Assembly: GCA_947260045.1 (NCBI GenBank) | Contig: CAMYOP010000049.1 | Coordinates: 1-12,307, forward strand | Direction of reading: 5' to 3' | DNA: 12,307 bases | Source of the DNA: an uncultured Desulfobulbaceae bacterium | GTDB taxonomy: Bacteria > Desulfobacterota > Desulfobulbia > Desulfobulbales > Desulfobulbaceae | Part shown: positions 6,222 through 12,307 of the stretch, piece by piece | How the letters are laid out: every line of letters starts with the position of its first letter | Position numbering within the stretch: the first letter of the stretch is position 1 | Translations under genes and position numbers: made by a program | Notes under the pieces: generated by a model | What the model was told of the DNA's origin: nothing | Databases searched by the model: none | What the model saw: only the letters and a program-made list of their open reading frames with translations

Positions 6222-8405
6222 TCAATAATTGCTCGTATGCTGCATTGTCCAGCAACGGTGTATTTTCTGGTTGTTGTTGAAATCTCTGGGGATAGTTGAT
6301 TTGCTGATGTCAATACATTTGAAATCTTGCTCAAGTTCATTTGCCAGTTTAAATTTTCTAAAATTGTTAGAAAATATCAGCAGACCATCTTTGTGTAACT
6401 TTTTCATGCTGAGGCGAAGTAGTTTTTCATGGTCTTTTTGCAAGTCAAAGATGAGTCTTTTATGTTTTGAATTGGAAAAGGTAGGCGGGTCTACAAAAAT
6501 GAGGTCAAAGGTGGAGTCAGTTTGAGACAGCCATTCAAGGCAATCAAGAGCAACAAAGGTGTGCATGTCGCCGCTGAAACCATTTAAGGCGAGATTTGCT
6601 TTTGCTCGTGATAGATATTTTTCTGATAAATCAACCGTTGTTGTAGAGCTGGCAGCGCCTTGGGCAGCATATACTGTGGCAGTTCCAGTGTAACCATAAA
6701 GGTTAAGAAAACTTTTCTGTTTGGCTTTATCCCTTATCATTGCTCGTGTTATGCGATGATCAAGAAATAGTCCTGTATCCAGATAATCTGTAAAATTGAC
6801 CAGAAATCGACATCCCTGTTCTTCCACTTCGTTGAGTTTAGGATCACCTTGCCGTTTCTGGTATTGATTTTTTCCTTTTTGCCTCTGACGAGTCTTGATA
6901 AAGAGCAGGCTACGATGGAGGCCGAGTTGTTGCCGTATTATATCAAGTCCAAGTTCAAACCTGGCTTTAGCCTGATCCTGGGGGACTGTTGCTGGAGCCT
7001 TGTATTCCTGGACATGAACCCATTTTTCGTAAAGATCCACTGCGAAATTAAATTCAGGAATATCACCATCGTAAACTCGAAAACAACGAATGTTATTTTT
7101 ATTCGACCACTTGAATAGGGCTTTACAGTTTTTATAAAAACGATTGGCAAAATCCTGTCCCTTTTCCAGCCCTGTCAGTTTGTCGAGCTGCCGTGATTGA
7201 ACTTCCTGGGCCTGCAAAGTGTCTTTGGGGGAGCCGACTAAGAGACGACATTTTATCGGGCCATTGTAGAGTCTGTATTTATCTGTCCAGGAAACATCTA
7301 ACATCTCAGCAAGATCTGGATTGGATGAAAAAAAACCAAGCTGCCACTTGCTGAATTTTTCATGCAATATGTGACCAAGACAACGATAAAGGTATTTCAC
7401 CGTCGTTTTTTCAGATAATCGTTCACCATAGGGTGGATTCACAACCATCAGTCCTTTTTTTTCTGGTGCGCTCAATGAGGCCAGTTGACCTGTATGAACA
7501 CTTATGTATTCTTCGAGCCCGGCCTGGTCAATATTTCTTCTGGCCATGGCGATAACCTTAGCGTCACAGTCATAGCCAATGAAACGAGGCCATTTTTTTT
7601 CGAGCCCCTTGTCTTCTTTTTCAATTGCTTCTGAGACAAGCTGTTGCCAGAGAGGTTCATCGTGTTTGTTCCAGGCATTAAAGCCAAAGGTCGTACGCTG
7701 CAAGCCTGGCGCAATGTCTCCATACATCATGGCTGCTTCAATGAGAAGAGTGCCGCTGCCACACATCGGATCAAGAACAATCGGATATTCAGCCAGTCCT
7801 GATTGAAAGCCGCTGAGTTCAACAATGGCTGCAGCCAATGTTTCTTTGAGTGGTGCCATTCCGCCATCAACTCTGTATCCTCGACGATGAAGACTTTCTC
7901 CCGATAGATCAAGGGATAGAGCGGCACGGGTACCATTAATATGGAGATTGATTCGAATCTGGGGATTATGTGAGTTTACATTCGGGCGCTTTTCATAACG
8001 CATTCGAAATTGATCAACAATTGCATCTTTTACCCGTAATGCTGCGTAGCGGCTGTGTGTTATCTCGGCATTGGAAAGGGTGCAGAAAACAGCAAAGGTC
8101 GTTTCGTGATCAAAGTGAGTATCCCAGTCTACTTTGCTAACTTCCCTGTACAAAGTGTCTGTATCAGGAGCTTCGAAGTGGGCTATGTCAAGGAGCAGCC
8201 GTGAGCTGAATCGTGACCAGAGGCAAAGAGAATAGCCACTTTTTAAATCTCCTGTCCAGGCAACGGCTCCTGGGCTTACCTGAGGCTCAAGCCCGCCATG
8301 ATCAGTAATTTCAGTGGCTACAATCTTTTCAAGTCCTGCTCCACATGTGGTAACAAAGGAGAGAGGAACGCTTTTCTTTTTTCGTGAATTTTCTTGAAGA
8401 GTCAA
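6222..8405 (-). CDS. rlmKL: Bifunctional 23S rRNA methyltransferase RlmKL (m2G2445 / m7G2069)
   Basis: The 727-aa protein carries the two-methyltransferase architecture of E. coli RlmKL (about 700 aa). It has an N-terminal THUMP region (about 70-170) and an RlmL Rossmann domain with LDPMCGSGTLLIEAA (211-225) and the catalytic NPPYGERL (323-330). A C-terminal RlmK domain has NLYGYTGTATVYAA (568-581) and FVDPPTFSNSK (637-647). It would use SAM to modify helices 74 and 89-region guanines of 23S rRNA during 50S assembly. The first start in frame is TTG at 8405; an in-frame TAA closes the frame just upstream and there is no ATG near the N-terminus, so a TTG start is probable, with a weak GGA about 10 nt before. 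The stop is TGA at 6222-6224, showing that TGA is a normal stop here. Confidence 0.95.
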   Translation of the reverse strand: MTLQENSRKKKSVPLSFVTTCGAGLEKIVATEITDHGGLEPQVSPGAVAWTGDLKSGYSLCLWSRFSSRLLLDIAHFEAPDTDTLYREVSKVDWDTHFDHETTFAVFCTLSNAEITHSRYAALRVKDAIVDQFRMRYEKRPNVNSHNPQIRINLHINGTRAALSLDLSGESLHRRGYRVDGGMAPLKETLAAAIVELSGFQSGLAEYPIVLDPMCGSGTLLIEAAMMYGDIAPGLQRTTFGFNAWNKHDEPLWQQLVSEAIEKEDKGLEKKWPRFIGYDCDAKVIAMARRNIDQAGLEEYISVHTGQLASLSAPEKKGLMVVNPPYGERLSEKTTVKYLYRCLGHILHEKFSKWQLGFFSSNPDLAEMLDVSWTDKYRLYNGPIKCRLLVGSPKDTLQAQEVQSRQLDKLTGLEKGQDFANRFYKNCKALFKWSNKNNIRCFRVYDGDIPEFNFAVDLYEKWVHVQEYKAPATVPQDQAKARFELGLDIIRQQLGLHRSLLFIKTRQRQKGKNQYQKRQGDPKLNEVEEQGCRFLVNFTDYLDTGLFLDHRITRAMIRDKAKQKSFLNLYGYTGTATVYAAQGAASSTTTVDLSEKYLSRAKANLALNGFSGDMHTFVALDCLEWLSQTDSTFDLIFVDPPTFSNSKHKRLIFDLQKDHEKLLRLSMKKLHKDGLLIFSNNFRKFKLANELEQDFKCIDISKSTIPRDFNNNQKIHRCWTMQHTSNY

Positions 8406-8536
8406 AGGGTTAATTCCATAAAATTAAATTGCAATTGAGATGGCAACTATACAGTACTTCAAGACAGGAGTACAAGGGGAATAGTTGTGATGTATTCTTT
8501 CCCTTACGGAAGTAGGCGGTTGAGAAAGGCCTCTGG

Positions 8537-10108
8537 TTACTTTGTTTCAACCTCATGAGTCTTGTGACGATATGCAGGGCATGCTGGTGCTTCTCCCTGA
8601 TGATTGTCTGGAGTATTACAACGTTGATAAAAAGGGCAGTCTCGGCAATCACTGATTTTTTCTGCATAGGTGCCCATGGTTTTTCCTTCACACATGGTAC
8701 CTGCAATTGCCCAGCATGTGCGGCCAAAATATGGGTACGCTGGACATCGTTTTGCCGGATCGGTCTTTATGCCACAGCCTAAACAGTCCCAACAGGCAGT
8801 TTTATTGTCTTCGCTTTCTGGCTGACTGGGAAAATAGAGGGTGAAAGTGGATCCTGTATCTTTACTACTCTTTGCCCGAATAAAGCCTCGGTGTTCCTCC
8901 ATAATCTCATGGACAATGGTAAGTCCGAGTCCGGTAGCTGAATCAGTTCTTTTGGTGGAATAAAATGGTTCAAAAATATAACTTTCTTCTTTTTCAGTAA
9001 AACCCTGGCCGTTATCGGTGACAGAAACAGTTACCCAATCTATATCGTTGAGGTGTTCCGTGGAGGTACAAATAGTGATCTCTCCCTCTTCCTCAATAGA
9101 GTCAATGGCATTTGAGATGAGATTGCCCATAACCTGTTTGACCTGTTCAGAATCGAGGTAAATACGAGGAAGATTTTCATCATATTGATGATTCAACTTT
9201 ATAAGTTTTTCTCCTTTATACAGCCCGAGGAAAAAGGATACACCCTGTTTAATGACCGGATTAATGGTGTCACGTTGTAATTCTTTACCTCCCCTGCCAA
9301 AGAGAAGAATATCTCGGAGAATGGCTTCAAGACGCTCTACTTCGTGAATGATATTATCAATATATCTTTTATCAGTAGACTCAACAGACATATTCTTTGC
9401 CAGGCGTCTACTAAAGCCGCCAAGGGCGGTAAGTGGATTGCGAATTTCATGGGCAACGCATTCTGTCAACCTGCCTAATGCAGAAAGCTTTTCGCTTTCT
9501 ACGAGTTTCACCTGGGCTGAACGTAAGTTATCCAGGGTATCTGACAAGGTACTGTTTAAGTCTTCGATTTTATCTTTATCGTCTTTCAACTTACTGTAGA
9601 TAAGTCCTGCAGGCATACCGATAAGGTAGAGAAAAATGATGCGGATTCCAGGTTCTGTCCAATGGATGGTATCCCAGAATGGGCTGGTATTATGAAGATA
9701 GAGTGCAGCACTCATGGTTGCCACAAGCAAACCGAAGATGCGCCCAAAATATAAAGTGTGCAGAACCACTAAAAGGTAATAGCCAAGGAAAAATGAATTT
9801 TCAAATCGATTTTCCAGGTGGACCAGGTAGAAAATGTAGGAAAGATCTAACAGGAGCGACAATATATAGATTTTTCTGATATGTTTTGTCTGAAAAAAAA
9901 TAAAGATGTAAATGAGAAGGCTGTAGAGAGAAAAAAGAGCCAGGGCAATATAGTGAGAAGTTGCGTCTTGAGCAGAAAGTGGGGCAAAAAGTAACCAGAA
10001 AAAACTGCCCAGAATTGTTGCAATACGAAGGCTTAAAAAAAGAAAGTCAGTGATGGTAAAGCGATTTACTATCTGCTGACGGCACTTTTTCAAATAGGAA
10101 ATTGGCAT
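8537..10108 (-). CDS. Membrane sensor histidine kinase with C-terminal two-CW-like cysteine module
   Basis: The first ATG in frame is at 10141, but the ATG at 10108 has GGAGG 6 nt upstream, so I choose it (523 aa; numbering from there). About six hydrophobic segments fill residues 20-172. A coiled linker (about 175-207) follows, then a HisKA domain with VAHEIRNPLTALGGFSRRL and His220 as phosphoacceptor. The ATPase domain has N-box NLISNAIDS (329-337), DNGQGF (365-370), YIFEPFYSTK (377-386) and GLGLTIV (393-399). After it, residues 439-497 hold CWDCLGCG...CPAYPYFGRTCW...GTMC...CRDCPFYQRC, a two-CW-like pattern known from Desulfobacterota proteins; another CPAY lies near the end. Ten cysteines suggest metal or redox sensing, which is inference. 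No extracytoplasmic sensor domain and no response regulator are seen. rlmKL follows after 131 nt. Confidence 0.92.
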   Translation of the reverse strand: MPISYLKKCRQQIVNRFTITDFLFLSLRIATILGSFFWLLFAPLSAQDATSHYIALALFSLYSLLIYIFIFFQTKHIRKIYILSLLLDLSYIFYLVHLENRFENSFFLGYYLLVVLHTLYFGRIFGLLVATMSAALYLHNTSPFWDTIHWTEPGIRIIFLYLIGMPAGLIYSKLKDDKDKIEDLNSTLSDTLDNLRSAQVKLVESEKLSALGRLTECVAHEIRNPLTALGGFSRRLAKNMSVESTDKRYIDNIIHEVERLEAILRDILLFGRGGKELQRDTINPVIKQGVSFFLGLYKGEKLIKLNHQYDENLPRIYLDSEQVKQVMGNLISNAIDSIEEEGEITICTSTEHLNDIDWVTVSVTDNGQGFTEKEESYIFEPFYSTKRTDSATGLGLTIVHEIMEEHRGFIRAKSSKDTGSTFTLYFPSQPESEDNKTACWDCLGCGIKTDPAKRCPAYPYFGRTCWAIAGTMCEGKTMGTYAEKISDCRDCPFYQRCNTPDNHQGEAPACPAYRHKTHEVETK

Positions 10109-10298
10109 TAAAAACCTCCAGGGCACTCTCTCCCTAGCCATGAATGAGCAATTTCGAATATAATCTATATGCTTATTATAGCGTAAATGGTAGTGGGGTG
10201 CTTGGATAATTTGAGAAGTATTCTTTGCTCATTGTAGTTTTCCTGAGTTTATGGGAAAGCATTTGAAAATGGATACGATTATTGCTATACGGAGTGAT

Positions 10299-10327
10299 TT
10301 GGTAATGTTAAACATTAAATATATTTT
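10299..10327 (+). promoter_or_regulatory. Candidate promoter with an internal palindrome
   Basis: TTGGTA (10299-10304) and TATTTT (10322-10327) are separated by 17 nt, about 40 nt ahead of the LEA-like gene. The spacer holds a perfect inverted repeat, TAATGTT-A-AACATTA (10303-10317), which could be an operator for a dimeric regulator. AT-rich DNA makes chance matches likely for the promoter boxes; the palindrome is more notable. Confidence 0.4.
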
Positions 10328-10367
10328 ACTAATTATGATCAATTAACCATAAGGTGAGGTGAAGGAT

Positions 10368-10778
10368 ATGCTCGGAAAAAAATTATTGAAAAAAGGTTTG
10401 TTTTTGGCTTTCCCTGCTGCATTGTTTTTTGGCGCAGCTACAGCTGGACAAGCTGCAAACGCTAAATGGAATGAAGCAGGGAAAGAAGTCAAGGAGGCTG
10501 CCCATGCAGTAAAAGAGGCAACTGCAGAATCTGCTGGGTCTGCAATGAAAGCAACTCAGGAATCCTATGAGACTGTGAAGGAAAAGACAAAAGACACGGT
10601 AGATGCCATTAAAGATAAGTCTGAAGGTGTTTTTGAGACAGTGAAGGATAAATCAAAGAAATCCTATGAAACGGTAAAAGAAAAGTCAAAAGAAACTATG
10701 GACACAGCCAAAGAAAAGACTGAGGGTGTGGTTGAATCAGCCAAAGAAAAAATTCATGAGGCTACTGCTCCAAAATAA
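10368..10778 (+). CDS. Exported LEA-like protein with 11-residue amphipathic repeats
   Basis: This 136-aa protein has a Sec signal peptide: basic MLGKKLLKKG, hydrophobic LFLAFPAALFFGAATAG, and a likely cut after QAANA (residue 32). The mature part is Lys/Glu/Thr-rich and contains six consecutive 11-residue units (residues 66-131) of the type YETVKEKxKxx, as in group 3 LEA and related apolipoprotein-like helices. No cysteine or enzyme motif is present. Such proteins are linked to desiccation, osmotic or envelope stress; a periplasmic protective or membrane-surface role here is inference. The ATG at 10368 is preferred over an in-frame GTG at 10359 because GAGGTGA lies 6 nt ahead of it. The gene is monocistronic, diverges from the histidine kinase across about 260 nt, and ends at a strong terminator. 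Confidence 0.85.
   Translation: MLGKKLLKKGLFLAFPAALFFGAATAGQAANAKWNEAGKEVKEAAHAVKEATAESAGSAMKATQESYETVKEKTKDTVDAIKDKSEGVFETVKDKSKKSYETVKEKSKETMDTAKEKTEGVVESAKEKIHEATAPK
10563..10760 (+). repeat. Six 33-bp in-frame units encoding 11-mer repeats
   Basis: Units start at 10563, 10596, 10629, 10662, 10695 and 10728. They encode SYETVKEKTKD, TVDAIKDKSEG, VFETVKDKSKK, SYETVKEKSKE, TMDTAKEKTEG and VVESAKEKIHE. The first and fourth are nearly identical, pointing to a 99-bp duplication. Confidence 0.85.
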
Positions 10779-10818
10779 TTGAAAGTAACAAAGTAGTCTA
10801 TTTAGAACTTTATCAGCC

Positions 10819-10865
10819 TACCACTCACTTTGTCTCAAAAGTAATAAGTGAGTGGTAAGTTTTTT
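10819..10865 (+). terminator. Rho-independent terminator of the LEA-like gene
   Basis: A perfect 12-bp inverted repeat (TACCACTCACTT at 10819-10830, AAGTGAGTGGTA at 10846-10857) is followed by AGTTTTTT. It begins 40 nt after the stop codon. Confidence 0.88.
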
Positions 10866-10918
10866 GGTTTATTTATGCGCTTCATTAAAAGGAGAGCGAG
10901 ATTTTTTTTAGATCTCTT

Positions 10919-11128
10919 TTACTCCTCCGTATTACAGTGGAGTGTACCTGTTAGAGAAATTTTCACATTTTTTTCTTCGGGAGGCTGAAGCATAGAACTG
11001 AGTTGCGCCATCAACGTTATAGCAATGTCTCTGGGGACTGTTATTTCAACACAGTCGGGCCAGTAGGATTTTCCTTCGTTGACAATATGCCCCACATTAA
11101 CCTCCAACAGGTGGTTTTTCATTTCCAT
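10919..11128 (-). CDS. Small hypothetical protein
   Basis: I do not recognise this 69-aa protein. It is soluble, with predicted strand-helix-strand character: LLEVNVGHIVNEG, then CVEITVPRDIAITLMAQLSSML, then KNVKISLTGTLHCN. A GGAGGG 8 nt before the ATG at 11128 makes translation credible, and a second ATG two codons later would also fit. The stop is TAA. It lies downstream of pntB on the same strand, but the terminator at 11239-11279 separates them, so it is probably expressed on its own. Confidence 0.6.
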   Translation of the reverse strand: MEMKNHLLEVNVGHIVNEGKSYWPDCVEITVPRDIAITLMAQLSSMLQPPEEKNVKISLTGTLHCNTEE

Positions 11129-11238
11129 CTCTATTTCCCTCCAGAATATGTATTTATCTCTCCAACAGTTTAGCAGATATATTTCGATTGGAGAAACAGG
11201 AGTTTGATAATTTCAGAGGTAAATTCTGATGGCGAATG

Positions 11239-11279
11239 AAAAACCCCTGGCTGCAGCAAGTGGCAGCCAGGGGTTTTTT
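11239..11279 (-). terminator. Strong, probably bidirectional terminator after pntB
   Basis: AAAAACCCCTGGCTGC (11239-11254) pairs with GCAGCCAGGGGTTTTT (11263-11278) around an 8-nt loop. The GC-rich core is 11 bp, flanked by A and T runs so that either strand ends in T. It lies 33 nt past the pntB stop. Confidence 0.9.
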
Positions 11280-11311
11280 AATTTTGAATAGTCGTGATGG
11301 ATATAAAATAA

Positions 11312-12307
11312 TCAGGAAGATTCTTTAAATTCAGCGACAAGAGCTTGGATGGAAGCTTTGGCGTCACCAAAATACATCCTGCTGTTTTCGTTGAAAAAGA
11401 GAGCATTCTGGATGCCGGCAAAGCCAGGGTTCATTGAACGTTTCAAAACTATAACCGTTTTTGCTCTATGGGTTTCGATGATCGGCATACCATAAATGGG
11501 ACTTCCTTCATCGTTAAGAGCTGCCGGGTTAACAACGTCATTTGCACCGATGACAACGCAGACATCAACAGAATCCATGCGTGGATTAATATCATCCATC
11601 TCTACCAGCTGGTCGTATGAGACATTGGCTTCTGCCAGCAAAACATTCATGTGACCAGGCATACGTCCGGCAACAGGGTGAATGGCGTAACTGACTTCTG
11701 TTCCGTTATTCTCTAGGATTTCACCAAGCTCCTGTACAACATGCTGGGCCTGGGCAACCGCTAGCCCATAGCCAGGCACAAAAGCCACTGAATCAGCTCC
11801 TTCAAGAATATAATAAACATCTTCAGCAGTTGCGGGTCTGATTTCACCCTGTGGTCCATCGCCTGCGGCCTGCGTTGTGGAACCAAAACCAGAGAACAAG
11901 ACGTTGGCCAGGGAGCGGTTCATCGCTTTACACATGATTTTGGTAAGAATGATACCACTGGCACCAACCAGCGCGCCAGCAACGATCAGGATAGTGTTAT
12001 TGACTACAAAGCCAGCAGCACAAGCAGCAATTCCTGAGTAGCTGTTTAAAAGAGATATAACAACAGGCATATCAGCGCCACCGATTGGAATAACGGAGGT
12101 AACACCAAAACCAAGTGCTATGAGGACAATAAGGAGGAAAATAAGATAACCAGATGATGGGTTCAGGGAAAACAAAATACCGGAACCAATGGCAATTATC
12201 ATTATGGCGGCATTAACAATATGCTGTCCTGAAAAAACGATGGCCTTGCTTGGCATTTTTTCAGCCAGTTTGGCAAAAGCAATCATACTGCCGGAAAAGG
12301 TAACACC
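11312..12307 (-). CDS. pntB: NAD(P) transhydrogenase subunit beta, C-terminal part (5' end outside the window)
   Basis: PntB is the membrane and NADP(H)-binding subunit of the proton-translocating transhydrogenase, which uses proton motive force to drive hydride transfer from NADH to NADP+. The frame stays open to the window edge (331 residues seen of about 460), entering with GVTFSGSMIAFAKL, typical of the interior of PntB; the ATG at 12286 is internal. Several membrane helices (about residues 25-135) precede domain III, with GYGLAVAQAQHVVQEL, AIHPVAGRMPGHMNVLLAEA, VIGANDVVNPAA, KRSMNPGFAGIQN and MYFGDAKASI. These are the NADP-binding elements and they look intact. pntA genes are expected upstream, outside the window. 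Confidence 0.96.
   Translation of the reverse strand, partial: GVTFSGSMIAFAKLAEKMPSKAIVFSGQHIVNAAIMIIAIGSGILFSLNPSSGYLIFLLIVLIALGFGVTSVIPIGGADMPVVISLLNSYSGIAACAAGFVVNNTILIVAGALVGASGIILTKIMCKAMNRSLANVLFSGFGSTTQAAGDGPQGEIRPATAEDVYYILEGADSVAFVPGYGLAVAQAQHVVQELGEILENNGTEVSYAIHPVAGRMPGHMNVLLAEANVSYDQLVEMDDINPRMDSVDVCVVIGANDVVNPAALNDEGSPIYGMPIIETHRAKTVIVLKRSMNPGFAGIQNALFFNENSRMYFGDAKASIQALVAEFKESS

Noticed and set aside
6849..7118. Open frames antisense to rlmKL, and similar shadows opposite the kinase and SQR genes
   Set aside because: They overlap strongly supported genes, lack ribosome-binding sites and show no recognisable protein features.
8406..8536. Separate promoter between the kinase and rlmKL
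   Set aside because: Only poor -35/-10 matches were found in AT-rich DNA (for example TTGCCA and TTTTAT), not enough to report a site.
10888..10920. Possible minus-strand terminator after the 69-aa gene
   Set aside because: The pairing of the AAAAGG and CTCTTTT segments needs a bulge and a large A/T loop; no clean stem with a T-tract could be drawn.

Overview
The window reads as chromosomal DNA from a Gram-negative anaerobe of moderate-to-low GC, most likely a Desulfobacterota member near the Desulfobulbales (sulfate reducers, sulfur disproportionators and relatives). This is an inference from gene content: a sulfide:quinone oxidoreductase (SQR) next to a DUF1641 protein, apparent selenocysteine use, and a histidine kinase with a C-terminal two-CW-like cysteine module. 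There is no rRNA, tRNA, CRISPR array, insertion sequence or phage gene.

Layout. 1-184 holds nothing I can assign. 185-889 (-) is rsmG. 1088-1342 (+) is a small cysteine-containing orphan. 1499-2203 (-) is a metallo-beta-lactamase-fold hydrolase with its own terminator. 2204-2904 has no convincing gene. 2905-5410 (+) is a two-gene sulfur locus, a four-repeat DUF1641 protein followed by SQR, closed by a strong terminator. 5499-10108 (-) is a likely transcription unit of sensor histidine kinase, rlmKL and 6-phosphogluconolactonase. 10368-10778 (+) is an exported LEA-like 11-mer repeat protein. 10919-11128 (-) is a small orphan. 11312-12307 (-) is the C-terminal three quarters of pntB, cut by the window edge.

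Main discovery. The SQR frame looks truncated at a TGA (5165-5167), but the same frame continues for 80 conserved codons to TAA at 5408-5410. The TGA lies exactly where SQRs carry their C-terminal catalytic cysteine (DGHxx-C-F-x-E-x-G). A hairpin resembling a bacterial SECIS starts 3 nt after it, with a loop G 19 nt downstream. The best reading is a 413-residue selenoprotein SQR with Sec333 as a redox-active residue, not a broken gene. TGA also serves as a real stop for DUF1641 and rlmKL, so the genetic code is otherwise standard.

How the genes fit together. SQR would oxidise sulfide at the membrane and reduce quinone, and the DUF1641 protein is probably its partner. PntB (NADPH supply) and Pgl (pentose phosphate pathway) are general redox and carbon metabolism. 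RsmG and RlmKL are rRNA methyltransferases. The histidine kinase has no response regulator in the window.
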